Assembly: GCA_020848745.1 (NCBI GenBank)
Contig: JADLHM010000110.1
Span: 138,688-202,687, forward strand
DNA from: Deltaproteobacteria bacterium
GTDB taxonomy: Bacteria > Desulfobacterota > Binatia > UTPRO1
Length of the DNA stretch: 64,000 nt
Direction: 5' to 3'
Shown here: in pieces, positions 53,215-61,796 of the stretch
Layout of the letters: each line of letters begins with the position of its first letter
How positions within the stretch are numbered: the first letter of the stretch is position 1
Notes under the pieces: generated by a model
The model's input: only the letters and a program-made list of their open reading frames with translations
Databases searched by the model: none
Told to the model about the DNA's origin: nothing
Position numbers and translations under genes: made by a program

Positions 53215-54747
53215 TCAGTTGCTGCGCGCCGTCCGCGTGAGGATCGCCGCGACGGCGGCGAGGCGGCGCGCCGCCCGGCGCTCGATGCGGGCATCGCCGG
53301 CGCGCCGCGCGTGCGCGAGTGCGGCCCGCGCGTGCGCCTCGGCCGCGCGCGCGTCCGCCGCGACGGCCGAGGCGCCGAGCGCGGCCTCGGCGGCGACCCG
53401 ATGGCCGGCGCGCGCGTAGAGACCGCGGGGTTCGCCGAGGAGCGCCGCGGCCGCGCCGTAGTCCGCCCCAGCGCGGGCGGCGTCGCCGCGCGTCCGGGCC
53501 GCCCGCGCCGACCGCAGCAGCCGGCGCGCCCGCGCGAGCGTCGCGGCGTCGAGGGGCGCGTTCCCGGCGGACGCCGCACCGTCGTCGAGGCCGAGGGCGG
53601 CGCGCTCCGGCGACGGCACGACGCGCGCGTTCTTCGCATCCTCGTAGGTGGCGAGCGCGTCGCGATACGCGGTGTCGATCGCGTCGAAGGGCGGTGCGCC
53701 CGCCGCCGAGAGGACGGCATCGGCCGTCACGACGCCGAGCGGGCTCGCGACGTCGAAGGGCGCCGCCGCGCTCGCGGCGTCCGCGCCTTCGTTCGCGGCG
53801 ACGAAGACGCTCGCGCCGGCCGTGAGGAGCGGCCGCGCGCCCCCGAAGAAGTTGCCGACGACGTTGCCGCGCGCGCCGCCGCGCAACTGCGTGCCGTTCT
53901 CGACGTAGCCGCGCACCACGTTGCCGCGCACGTCGGCGAGCGCGCCGCCGTCGACCGCCGCGCCGTCGATCGACGGATTCCGCCGCAGGTTCTTGTCCCA
54001 GACGTTGCCGTGCGCCGCGAGCCGGGTGACCCCGTACTTCACGAGCGCGCCGCCGCCGCACCACGTCTTGGCGCACGGGCCGCCGTTCGCCGCCAGGTAG
54101 TTCCACGAGAGCGTCACGTCGGTCACGAGCGCGCCGTCGCCGCCGGTCACGTCGATGCCGCCGTCGCCGCTGTTGGTGACCGAGCAGTGGTCGACCACGA
54201 TGCGTCCGAACGCCGCTCCGCGCTTCGCCGCGATCTGGATCCCGTCGTTCACGGCGTTCCGGATGCGGAGCCCGCGCACGACGACGTTGCCCTGATGGAT
54301 CTCGAGGACGCCGCCGCCGGGGCCGAGCCGGTCGCCCCAGAGCGTGATGCCGGGGGCGGGCGCGGTGAGGCCGTCGATCGTCGAGTCGCCCGGCACGCTG
54401 AGCTCGGCGAGGAGCACGATGTCGCCGCCGACGGCGAAGTCGATCCGGCCGCCGCCGAGCCGACCGGCCGCCTCGAGCGCGCTCCTGAGGCTTCCGAGGC
54501 CGCTGTCGGCGAGCGACGTGACCGTGAAGCGCGCCCGGCCTTCGCCGCCCGTCGCCGCGCCGCCGAAGCCGCTGTAGCTCCCGCGGAGCGCCCGCTCCGC
54601 GTCGTCGGCGCCGGGCGTGAAGACATCGACGACGTGGTCCGGGGCGCTGCCGTCGGCGGCGGCGCCGGCGGGCGGTACGGCGCTCACGGCGTACGCGAGC
54701 GCGAGCGCGGCACACGACCGCGCGAGTCTGGCAACGAGCCGCTCCAT
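53215..54747 (-). CDS. Secreted pectate-lyase-like beta-helix protein with helical C-terminal region
   Basis: A 510-residue exported protein. The signal peptide (about 1-30) is followed by a parallel beta-helix (about 55-330) with pectate-lyase family segments: TVTSLADSGLGSLRSAL, GGRIDFAVGGDIVL, VVDHCSVTNSGDGGIDV and VTLSWNYLA. The Ca-binding and catalytic residues of lyases are not all recognisable, so activity is uncertain. From about 380 the chain is Ala/Arg-rich helical (RAARTRGDAARAGADYGAAAALL), perhaps a TPR-like or coiled region. No partner gene. Confidence 0.75.
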   Translation of the reverse strand: MERLVARLARSCAALALAYAVSAVPPAGAAADGSAPDHVVDVFTPGADDAERALRGSYSGFGGAATGGEGRARFTVTSLADSGLGSLRSALEAAGRLGGGRIDFAVGGDIVLLAELSVPGDSTIDGLTAPAPGITLWGDRLGPGGGVLEIHQGNVVVRGLRIRNAVNDGIQIAAKRGAAFGRIVVDHCSVTNSGDGGIDVTGGDGALVTDVTLSWNYLAANGGPCAKTWCGGGALVKYGVTRLAAHGNVWDKNLRRNPSIDGAAVDGGALADVRGNVVRGYVENGTQLRGGARGNVVGNFFGGARPLLTAGASVFVAANEGADAASAAAPFDVASPLGVVTADAVLSAAGAPPFDAIDTAYRDALATYEDAKNARVVPSPERAALGLDDGAASAGNAPLDAATLARARRLLRSARAARTRGDAARAGADYGAAAALLGEPRGLYARAGHRVAAEAALGASAVAADARAAEAHARAALAHARRAGDARIERRAARRLAAVAAILTRTARSN

Positions 54748-54884
54748 CCGGGGAGGCGAGGAGCAACGCAGATGCCAGCCGGCCGCCCGTGCGCGGCCGC
54801 GACCTCAGCGCCGGAGCGCGGTGGAACGTCCGTCGCGGCGCGTGGCGACGACGCGAACGCGCCGCCCACGCGCCACGCGAGATG

Positions 54885-55418
54885 TCATGGCGCGCAGGTC
54901 GACGGAACGCTCGGCATGTCGAGGGCCGTGCGCTTGTAGGACCACTTGCAGGTGCCCGCCTCGGTGTCCGTGAAGGTGCCGGGATCCGAGAAGATCGAGG
55001 CGCCCTTGAAGGTCCCCTTGAGCTCGCCGGGTTTCGCCTTGACGCTCATGCGTCCGAGCTCGTCGAAGTCCGGATCGTCGCCCACGCGGTCGTTGGTCTT
55101 GCAGTAGAGGATCGCGAGCTCGCCCTTCGCGTCGGGCTTCTTGGCGTCGGGGACGAAGGTTCCGATGTAGGCGTTGGTGCCGGTGCCGTAGTCGAGGACG
55201 ATCCCGAGCGCGCTCCCGTTCTGCACGACGCGCATGATCGGCGTCAGGGTGACCTTGCGCTTCACGCCTCCGGCGAGCGACTTGCACTTGACCACGCCGG
55301 TCCAGGTGCCGCTCAGATCCAGCGGAGGGATGCCGCCGGCGTGCGCGCGCCCCGCGGCGAGCCCGATGGCCACGGCGAGCGCGCCGGTGACGAGGACGAG
55401 GCGGTGAAACGGCGTCAT
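54885..55418 (-). CDS. Secreted tandem paralogue 2, unknown family
   Basis: A 177-residue exported protein starting at ATG 55418, with ribosome site GGAGGT upstream and a signal peptide to about residue 27. It shares with its neighbour a fixed pattern: DL(S/N)GTW-G, CK, GVxxKVxLTPxMR, Q-x-G, LD-G-G, Y-G, PDAKKPxxKGE, LGRMS/IGRMS, KPGxxK and GTCKWSxKR. Several cysteines are conserved, which suggests disulfides. The fold may be a beta-sandwich, but no family name can be given. It overlaps the upstream paralogue by 4 bases (ATGA). Confidence 0.72.
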   Translation of the reverse strand: MTPFHRLVLVTGALAVAIGLAAGRAHAGGIPPLDLSGTWTGVVKCKSLAGGVKRKVTLTPIMRVVQNGSALGIVLDYGTGTNAYIGTFVPDAKKPDAKGELAILYCKTNDRVGDDPDFDELGRMSVKAKPGELKGTFKGASIFSDPGTFTDTEAGTCKWSYKRTALDMPSVPSTCAP

Positions 55419-55954
55419 CGGGGACCTCCGGTCTCCATCATTTCGCCGGGGCATTCGGTCGGGAGCCCGGCGTCGTTCGTGTCGATGCGCTTCCAGGACC
55501 ATTTGCAGGTGCCGTGGGTGCCGCCGTCCGAGTAGAAGGAGAGGCCCTTGAGCGAGGCCTTCACCTTGCCGGGCTTGGCGGACGCGCTCATGCGCCCGAT
55601 CTCGTCGGGGGTGGTGATCCCGAGCTGGTTGTCGGTGCCGCAGCGGATGAGCGCGGTCTCGCCTTTCCGCTCGGGCTTCTTCGCGTCGGGGTTGGCGAGG
55701 CCCGCGTACAGGCGGCTGCCGAGGCCGAAGTCCAGCTCGACGCCCATGCTCTGCCCGAACTGGGAGATCCGCATGGTCGGCGTGAGCACGACCTTCTCCT
55801 GTACGCCGGCGACGAATGCCTTGCAGGTGATCTTGCCCGCCCACGTGCCGTTCAGGTCGTAGGCGAGGAAGGCCGCCCGCGCGGGGGCGGGCGAGCCGGC
55901 GAGCACGCCGAGCGTGGCGAATACGATGATGCGGGACGAGCGGACGAAGCGCAC
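55415..55954 (-). CDS. Secreted tandem paralogue 1, unknown family
   Basis: A 179-residue protein beginning at GTG 55954 (VRFVRSSRIIVFATLGVLAG), with AAAGGAG before it and a signal peptide ending PARAAF. An in-frame ATG 18 codons earlier is less likely. It carries the same repeated architecture as the downstream paralogue (see 54885-55418), with YDLNGTWAGKITCK and GTCKWSWKR as the clearest shared pieces. The two genes arose by tandem duplication and are translationally coupled. Function unknown. Confidence 0.72.
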   Translation of the reverse strand: MRFVRSSRIIVFATLGVLAGSPAPARAAFLAYDLNGTWAGKITCKAFVAGVQEKVVLTPTMRISQFGQSMGVELDFGLGSRLYAGLANPDAKKPERKGETALIRCGTDNQLGITTPDEIGRMSASAKPGKVKASLKGLSFYSDGGTHGTCKWSWKRIDTNDAGLPTECPGEMMETGGPR

Positions 55955-56000
55955 GGTGGTCTCCTTTGCCCGGCGCCTTATTGCGCCGACCGGCGGAAGG

Positions 56001-56192
56001 TCAAGCACGCGGCGGGCGCCGTGTCGTCGGGTGTCGTCGCAGCCGGGAGTGGTCCGGCGCCCCGCCGATCGGCGCGCTCGCCTTGCGGTAGCCGAGCACG
56101 CCGACGAGCGCGCGATCGTAGAACGCCTCCGCCGCCGCGAGATCGCGGACGGTCACGTAGACGTGATCGATGCCGAGGACCTCGACGGGCAC
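56001..56192 (-). pseudogene. Glyoxalase/VOC-domain remnant
   Basis: The 63-residue frame has a normal VOC-family start, VEVLGIDHVYVTVRDLAAAEA FYDRAL style (His10 as the usual first metal ligand), but after about residue 40 the sequence becomes Arg/Pro-rich with no second beta-alpha-beta unit. A whole VOC domain needs at least ~110 residues, so this is a broken 5' fragment. It stands beside the DUF4345 gene. Confidence 0.6.
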
Positions 56193-56207
56193 GGCGCGCG
56201 CACGCTC

Positions 56208-56681
56208 CTAGACGACGGGCGCCGTTGCGGTCGGGGTCGTGGGGGGCGGAGGCGGGGGCGTGTAGCTCGAGCGCGTGATCGCGGCGGGCGCCTCCGGCGT
56301 CATCTGCGACACCGCGACCAGCATGCCGCCGACGACCGCCTCGAACGTCGCCAAGAGCCAGCCCCACCAGCCGGGGCTGCCGTCGATCAGGACGCCGTAG
56401 AGGCGGCCGAGGCAGGCGCCGACCCAGAGGAGCCCGATCATGAGGAGCCGGCCGCGGTTCGTCGCCGGGTCCATCGCGCCGAGGATGGTGTAGATGCCGA
56501 GCACCGTGAAGATGCCGCCGTACGTCGCGCGCATCTCGCCGAGGACGAAGTTCGCGGTGAAGTTCTGGGCGACGGCGAAGCCGGTGACCTGGTTCATCAC
56601 CGTCTCGGGGTAGAGGAGCGCGAACGCGCCCATGACCGTGGTGAGCACACCGATGACGATGGTGGTGACGCGAGGGTTCAT
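56208..56681 (-). CDS. DUF4345-type small membrane protein
   Basis: A 157-residue protein with four hydrophobic helices (about 7-25, 45-68, 76-98, 103-125) and the DUF4345-like VLGEMRATYGGIFTVLG segment. The tail is Pro/Thr-rich (YTPPPPPPTTPT). A strong AAGGAAGGAG ribosome site precedes the ATG. Function unknown; the family is common near fatty-acid or redox genes. Its neighbour upstream is a fatty-acid desaturase. Confidence 0.75.
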   Translation of the reverse strand: MNPRVTTIVIGVLTTVMGAFALLYPETVMNQVTGFAVAQNFTANFVLGEMRATYGGIFTVLGIYTILGAMDPATNRGRLLMIGLLWVGACLGRLYGVLIDGSPGWWGWLLATFEAVVGGMLVAVSQMTPEAPAAITRSSYTPPPPPPTTPTATAPVV

Positions 56682-56739
56682 CAGAACGGCTCCTTCCTTC
56701 GTTTGGGCGGTGCGGGGCCCCGTCAGCCGATGTCCCGGC

Positions 56740-57747
56740 TCAGGCAGGCCCCGCGATGGCGGCGAACGAGTCGGTGTAGCGCCGCTCGACGAGCGCGCCG
56801 CCGAAGCGGCCGGTCGCCGCGAGCGCCGCGTGCAGACGCGGCAGGTGGTAGTGGGGCACGCCGGGGTAGAGGTGGTGCTCCAGGTGGTAGCCGACGTGGT
56901 GCGGGTTCAAGAAGAACTGCGCGAGCGGGTTCGGCGAGACGACGGTGCGCGCGTTCTTGAGCGGGTCCGCCTTGTCGGGCACCGCCGCGTGCTCCAGGAC
57001 GCCGCGCGCGCGCAGGATCACCTGGTAGACGACCAGCAGCGGTAGCACCCAGAGCGCCAGGAACGCGGGCCCGTAGCCCGCCCACACGAGCCCGCCGATC
57101 AGCAGCACCGCCGCGGCGCGCGTCGCCACCGTCCGGGCGCTCCAGTACTTCAGGAGGTTCCCGTGGCCCGGCGTGAAGCGCATGCGGCCCGAGATCTTGT
57201 CGACGGTCACGTAGCCGCGCATGGCGAGCGCCGAGACGCCGGTCGCGTCGCGGAGCAGCTTCCGGAGGAAGCTCCGGCGGCCGCACGGGAAGGGCGCCGA
57301 GAGCGCCAGGTCCGGGTCCTCGGCGGTGTGGAGGTGCTTGTGATGGCGGAGATGGACCATGCGGTAGAGGTAGAGGTGGCTCGCGATCGGCTTCGCGCAG
57401 AGCCACTGGCCGGCGAAGTCGTTCAGGCCGCGGTGGTCGAAGAGGCGGTAGTGGGCCGCGTCGTGCATCAGCACCGCGAGCGCGTGCTGGCAGCGTCCGA
57501 CCACGATCGCCGCGGCGATCCAGACCGCCCAGTGCCCCGACCAGAGCGCCGCCGCGATGCTGACGGCGACGAGCCCCCACGTTCCGAGGAGCGCCCGGAG
57601 CGCGCGGACGGTCGAGAGCTTCTGGAGCGGCTTCAGCACCTCGGGGGCGAGCCGGAGGGGCGCGGGAGCCGTCGGCGCCATCGATGTGTCGGCGTCGAGC
57701 ATCGGGTCGCGCGCCGGGAAGGCCGGCTCTGCCGTGCGGCTGATCAT
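56740..57747 (-). CDS. Membrane fatty-acid desaturase
   Basis: A 335-residue di-iron membrane enzyme. Three His boxes are seen: HDAAH (about 95-99), HLRHHKH (about 132-138) and the HHVGYHLEHH group near 280, with helices in between. The first ~30 residues are Ala/Pro-rich and an inner ATG (MLDADTSM) is also possible. It should introduce a double bond in acyl-lipids or acyl-CoA with O2 and an electron donor; regioselectivity is not readable. It could supply unsaturated fatty acids, including perhaps to the acyl ligase cluster, but there is no direct link. Confidence 0.9.
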   Translation of the reverse strand: MISRTAEPAFPARDPMLDADTSMAPTAPAPLRLAPEVLKPLQKLSTVRALRALLGTWGLVAVSIAAALWSGHWAVWIAAAIVVGRCQHALAVLMHDAAHYRLFDHRGLNDFAGQWLCAKPIASHLYLYRMVHLRHHKHLHTAEDPDLALSAPFPCGRRSFLRKLLRDATGVSALAMRGYVTVDKISGRMRFTPGHGNLLKYWSARTVATRAAAVLLIGGLVWAGYGPAFLALWVLPLLVVYQVILRARGVLEHAAVPDKADPLKNARTVVSPNPLAQFFLNPHHVGYHLEHHLYPGVPHYHLPRLHAALAATGRFGGALVERRYTDSFAAIAGPA

Positions 57748-57836
57748 GCCGGCGGCGACTCTAGACCAGGTGCCGAGCGAGCGGAAGCCGCGCGCCGGTC
57801 AGGCGACCGCGCGGAGGCGTTCCGGGCGCGCGGCGC

Positions 57837-57959
57837 TCAGCGCTTGCCGAGCGCCTGGAGGATGATCGCGACGAACGGCGTCGCCACGATCAGCGCCACG
57901 ATCAGGCGGACGAGGAAGGACGTCCAGGTGAGGCGGCGCTCGGGCGCGTCGGCGGCCAT
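57837..57959 (-). CDS. Small single-pass membrane protein (40 aa)
   Basis: A 40-residue frame, MAADAPERRL then hydrophobic WTSFLVRLIVALIVATPFVAIIL, ending QALGKR. One membrane helix with a positively charged tail. It lies between the desaturase and the flavin-type oxidase gene, stopping 89 bases before the desaturase start on the same strand. Small membrane peptides of this kind can assist neighbouring membrane enzymes. Coding status is supported by the clean helix and start/stop only. Confidence 0.5.
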   Translation of the reverse strand: MAADAPERRLTWTSFLVRLIVALIVATPFVAIILQALGKR

Positions 57960-57973
57960 GGCGTGCGCGAGGC

Positions 57974-58447
57974 TCAGCTTCGCGGCGGCGGCGCGCCGGG
58001 CGCCGGCTCGGGCGCGCGCATGGCGTAGGCGCGCGTCAGCTCCACCGCGATCGTCACGACCTTCCGCGGCGTCCCGCTCCGACCCGGCCGCGTCTCGCGG
58101 AGGCTTCCCGGCACCTCGCGCGCCCGGCCGTAGAGGATCGCCACCGCGCCGTCTCTCCAGGTGGTGAACGAGACCCGGGGGTTGGTCCTCAAGTCGTCGC
58201 GGCGGACCGTGTTGTCGTAGATCACGAGGGAAAGCGTCGCCCCTTCGAGGGTCGAGTGCACCGGCGCCGAATGCGGCTGGCCGTGCGGGCCGACCGTCGT
58301 CATCGCCATCACGCGCGCGCCCTTCCAGAACTCGACGAGCTCCGCCGCCGTCATCTGCCGGCCGGGGTAGGCGACCGAGTCGGCGACCGCCGGCGTCGCC
58401 GTGCGGGCGCTGCGATCGAGGAGCGCCTGGAGCGCGGCGAGCGACAT
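57974..58447 (-). CDS. Pyridoxamine 5'-phosphate oxidase-like flavin protein
   Basis: A 157-residue split-barrel protein. The N-terminal helix is followed by WKGARVMAMTTVGPHGQPHSAPVH, a typical flavin/F420-binding strand pair, then SLVIYDNTVRRDDLRTNPRVSFTTW. The C-terminal tail is Pro-rich. Such proteins bind FMN, F420 or haem; the exact cofactor is open. It starts about 70 bases upstream of the ABC operon stop region and is 14 bases from the 40-residue membrane protein. Confidence 0.78.
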   Translation of the reverse strand: MSLAALQALLDRSARTATPAVADSVAYPGRQMTAAELVEFWKGARVMAMTTVGPHGQPHSAPVHSTLEGATLSLVIYDNTVRRDDLRTNPRVSFTTWRDGAVAILYGRAREVPGSLRETRPGRSGTPRKVVTIAVELTRAYAMRAPEPAPGAPPPRS

Positions 58448-58520
58448 GCGGCGCGCACTATGCCGCGAACGGCGGCTGGCGGCCAGCAGCGACCGCCGCC
58501 TGCTCCACGCGACGGATCCG

Positions 58521-59237
58521 TCAAGCGTGGTGGGCGACCTGATGATGCGGTCCCGTCACCTCGTCGATGATGCGGCCGTCGCGGAGCGTGATCATGCGGT
58601 CGCCGTAGGCGGCCGCGCGCAGGTCGTGGGTCACGAGCACCACCGTCACTCCCGTCCGTTCGCTCATGCCCTTCACGAACTCGAGGATGTCCTGGCCCAT
58701 CTTGGAGTCGAGGTTGCCGGTCGGCTCGTCGGCGAGGAGCACGACCGGATCGATCACGAGCGCCCGCGCAATCGCGACCCGCTGCATCTCGCCTCCCGAC
58801 AGCTCGCCGGGCCGATGACGGGCGCGATGTCCCATGCCGACGGAGTCCAGCGCCCGGGCGACCCGCTCCGCGATCTCGGCCCGCGGCCGGCGGTCGGCGC
58901 GGAGCGGCAGCGCGACGTTTTCGGCGGCCGTCAGCGTCGGCAGCAGGTTGAAGAACTGGAAGATGATGCCGAGCCTCCGGCGGCGGAAGATGGTGAGATC
59001 GTCGTCCGTCATCGCCGAGAGGCGCCGGCCGTCGATCGTGATCTCGCCGGCGGTCGGCGTGTCGAGCCCGGCCAGGAGGTTCAGCACCGTGCTCTTCCCC
59101 GACCCGCTCGGTCCCGTCAGCGTGAGAAACTCACCCCGAAGGATCCCGAGATCGAGATGGTCGACCGCGCGCACGGTTCCCGCCCCCGCCTCGAACACCT
59201 TCTCCACGCCATCGAGCCGAATCAGGATCTCGTGCAT
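58521..59237 (-). CDS. ABC transporter ATP-binding protein, LolD/MacB type (second system)
   Basis: A 238-residue ATPase: Walker [10 protein letters not shown] (about 42-50), Q-loop IFQFFNLLP, signature [15 protein letters not shown] (about 144-158), Walker [14 protein letters not shown] and VTHD H-loop. It begins 3 bases after the stop of the paired permease and is the last gene of the leftward PadR operon. It powers an FtsX-type permease in substrate extrusion from the periplasmic face of the membrane. The substrate is unknown. Confidence 0.92.
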   Translation of the reverse strand: MHEILIRLDGVEKVFEAGAGTVRAVDHLDLGILRGEFLTLTGPSGSGKSTVLNLLAGLDTPTAGEITIDGRRLSAMTDDDLTIFRRRRLGIIFQFFNLLPTLTAAENVALPLRADRRPRAEIAERVARALDSVGMGHRARHRPGELSGGEMQRVAIARALVIDPVVLLADEPTGNLDSKMGQDILEFVKGMSERTGVTVVLVTHDLRAAAYGDRMITLRDGRIIDEVTGPHHQVAHHA

Positions 59238-59240
59238 GCC

Positions 59241-61796
59241 TCACTCCATCTGCAGCCCGGCCAGGATCGTCCCCCGGGTGATCTGTCGCGCCGGAAAGTA
59301 GGCGGCAAGAGCCGCGGCGACGGTGATGGCGATGAGGGTGGTGAGCGCAAGGACCAGGGGGAAGCGGAAGTCGAGGGACCATCCCATGGCTACCGGCATC
59401 GAGTGCTTCACCATGAAATATGAGGCGGGTATTCCGGCAAGGACGCCCAAACCGGCTCCCGTCGCGCCAACCATTCCACCTTCGATCATCACGGATCTCT
59501 GGATTTGCGGAGCGGTCAGTCCGACACTCCGAAGGACGGCGATCTCCCGGCGTCGATCGAGCAGCGCCGCCAACAGGAAATTGACTACCCCGAGGACCGC
59601 GATTGCGCAGGAGAAGACCTGAAGCGAGCCCAGGACTTGAAGCAAGCCGTCGACCCGACCTTCGACCTCTCGTCGGAACTCGGTATTCGTGACGACTGTG
59701 ACGGTCGGGTGGTTTGCGACCACTTCGTTCACCTTGTCACGGAGCGCGTGAATATCGGCGCCGACTTCCGGCCATACATGAGCGTAGGTCAGGCGAGAGT
59801 CACGCCACAGGTCTCGGTAGACCCGGATATCGACCAGAATCGTGCCCACATCCATCGTGTAGTCTCTGGCGATGCCCACGACGCGAAAAAACCGCCGGCC
59901 GGACGGAGTGTCGAGGGGGATCGAGTCGCCCAGATCGACGGCATATCGAAAGGAAAAGCTCTCGCTCACGATGACCGAGAAACCTCTCGCAGTAGCCTCA
60001 TACGGATCCGGTAAGGCGCGAACAAGCAACAGGGGGCTGCGACCTGGTTGACCCTCGCGGTCGAAAGCCGAGATGACCACGGGTTTGCCATCGTAGATGA
60101 ACAACCCTTTGTGATAAGCCTCCACGGACGCTACTCCTGGCAATCCACGTAGCTTGTCAGCCAAGCTAGATTCAAAACTTGCGCTGTTCAAACCAGGGGT
60201 CGTGCCGACACTGATGTCGGCACCGAACGTCAGGTGGAGCCACTGGGAGATAGTTGCGTTTATGCTGTGGACCACCGAGCCCAGCACGACGACGAGGGCG
60301 TAGCCGACCATGATCGCAGAGGCCGCTGCCGCCACGCGACGCGGGCGCCGAACGAAGAAGTCCGTGGCGAGGCTGACGCTGAGGTCGGATCGCGCGCCGA
60401 ACCAGGTCGCTGCGGCCGACGCCAAGCGAACGAACGCAGGCGAAAGGAACGACACCCCGAAGATCAACAATGAATGCCCGAGCATGATCCAGGATGTTTT
60501 CATTTCCGCGCTCTCCAGGCGGAGGTCGCTCGTCAGGGCTACGAGTGCCCCGAGGATGGCTAGGATCCCGATGCGCATTCCACGAACGGACCCCGGTTCG
60601 GTACATGTTCCAGAGGCAGATCGAAGGACCTGAGCCGCGGGCTCACGAGAGGCTGTGATTGCGGGGATCAGGCCGGCAACGATGCAGACCGCAATGCCGA
60701 CGAGCATAGCGATCGACGTTGCTGCGAAGGGCAGCGACACCTCGCCCGGCGCCACCGTGAAGTACATCCCGCTGATACCCGCGACCGCCGTCGTCAGCGA
60801 CAGGCGCGCCAGCATGTAGCCTCCGACCACGCCGCCCGCCGCGCCGAGGAGTCCCAGGATCAACGACTCGAGGATGAACACGCCCGCGATCGAGCCGCGC
60901 GTGAATCCGAGGGAGCGGGTGATGGCAATTTCCCGGCGGCGCTGCTCCACCGAGATCGCGATGGTTTCGTAGATGATGAAGAAGGCCGCGATCATCGTGA
61001 CGAGGCTGGCGAGGGAGAGGGCGACGCGGACGCTGCCGAGCAGGGCGTCCATCTGCTGACCGCGCGCCTCGGTGCGCTCGACGCGGGCGCGATCGCCGAT
61101 GGCGGTACGCAGGCGACCGGCAAGCTCGTCGACATCGGCCGCGGGGTCGTTGTGGATGTAGATCGTCTGGGCGAGTCCGGGGCTCAGGAAAACGGTCTCG
61201 GCGACGGGGAGATCGAGCAGCGCGACGAGGCCTCCGAACAGCTTGGTGGGGCCGACGTCGTCGAGCGTCCCCCGGACGACGTAGTTCCGGATGCCGCTCG
61301 GCGTCGCGAGCCGAACGGTGCCGCCGACCTTGACGCCGAGCCGCTCGAGGAGCGGCGCGCCGAGCGCGATCGAGTCGAGGGAATTCACGAAGCCGAACTC
61401 GTCGGCGATGTGAACGTGCTCGCGCGGAAATTGTGGGCTGCGCGTGCCGACCATGCTCAAGAGGTCGATGCCGAAGGTTCGAATCCGGAGCGAAGGATCA
61501 TCGGCCGAGGTCAGCGAGCCGTCGACGATGGCGACGGCGCTCTGGACGCCGGGAACGCGTAGCGCGTCCTCGGCGAGCGTGTCGGGAATCCCGGTCTCGG
61601 GACCTGCGATCTGAAGGCGGGCGCTGCCGGCGATGGCCTCGAGGCCGGCTTCGAAGCTCTTGATGATGGAATGGTTCAGGGCGCCCATCGCGACCATGCC
61701 CTGGACGCCGATGACGACGCCGAGCAGCGTGAGGAGAATGCGGCCGGCGTGGGCGCGGAGATACGGAAGGCTGACGGTGAAGAGGAGCGCGGTCAC
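59241..61796 (-). CDS. ABC transporter permease, two FtsX/MacB domains (second system)
   Basis: An 851-residue permease. GTG 61796 ([20 protein letters not shown]) is chosen because it overlaps the prenyl synthase stop as GTGA and places the first helix correctly; a longer frame would reach 61952. Two FtsX units are visible: a first periplasmic domain then [28 protein letters not shown], and a second unit with [21 protein letters not shown] near the end. The coding part encoding the C-terminal half (about 59300-60650) is lower in GC than the rest (see findings). It works with the ATPase immediately downstream. Confidence 0.88.
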   Translation of the reverse strand: MTALLFTVSLPYLRAHAGRILLTLLGVVIGVQGMVAMGALNHSIIKSFEAGLEAIAGSARLQIAGPETGIPDTLAEDALRVPGVQSAVAIVDGSLTSADDPSLRIRTFGIDLLSMVGTRSPQFPREHVHIADEFGFVNSLDSIALGAPLLERLGVKVGGTVRLATPSGIRNYVVRGTLDDVGPTKLFGGLVALLDLPVAETVFLSPGLAQTIYIHNDPAADVDELAGRLRTAIGDRARVERTEARGQQMDALLGSVRVALSLASLVTMIAAFFIIYETIAISVEQRRREIAITRSLGFTRGSIAGVFILESLILGLLGAAGGVVGGYMLARLSLTTAVAGISGMYFTVAPGEVSLPFAATSIAMLVGIAVCIVAGLIPAITASREPAAQVLRSASGTCTEPGSVRGMRIGILAILGALVALTSDLRLESAEMKTSWIMLGHSLLIFGVSFLSPAFVRLASAAATWFGARSDLSVSLATDFFVRRPRRVAAAASAIMVGYALVVVLGSVVHSINATISQWLHLTFGADISVGTTPGLNSASFESSLADKLRGLPGVASVEAYHKGLFIYDGKPVVISAFDREGQPGRSPLLLVRALPDPYEATARGFSVIVSESFSFRYAVDLGDSIPLDTPSGRRFFRVVGIARDYTMDVGTILVDIRVYRDLWRDSRLTYAHVWPEVGADIHALRDKVNEVVANHPTVTVVTNTEFRREVEGRVDGLLQVLGSLQVFSCAIAVLGVVNFLLAALLDRRREIAVLRSVGLTAPQIQRSVMIEGGMVGATGAGLGVLAGIPASYFMVKHSMPVAMGWSLDFRFPLVLALTTLIAITVAAALAAYFPARQITRGTILAGLQME

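Noticed and set aside
51197-54766. Single long frame suggesting a mutase fused to an upstream extension
   Set aside because: The extra N-terminal ~550 residues are antisense-like Arg-rich text over the beta-helix gene; the mutase begins at ATG 53110 with a good ribosome site.
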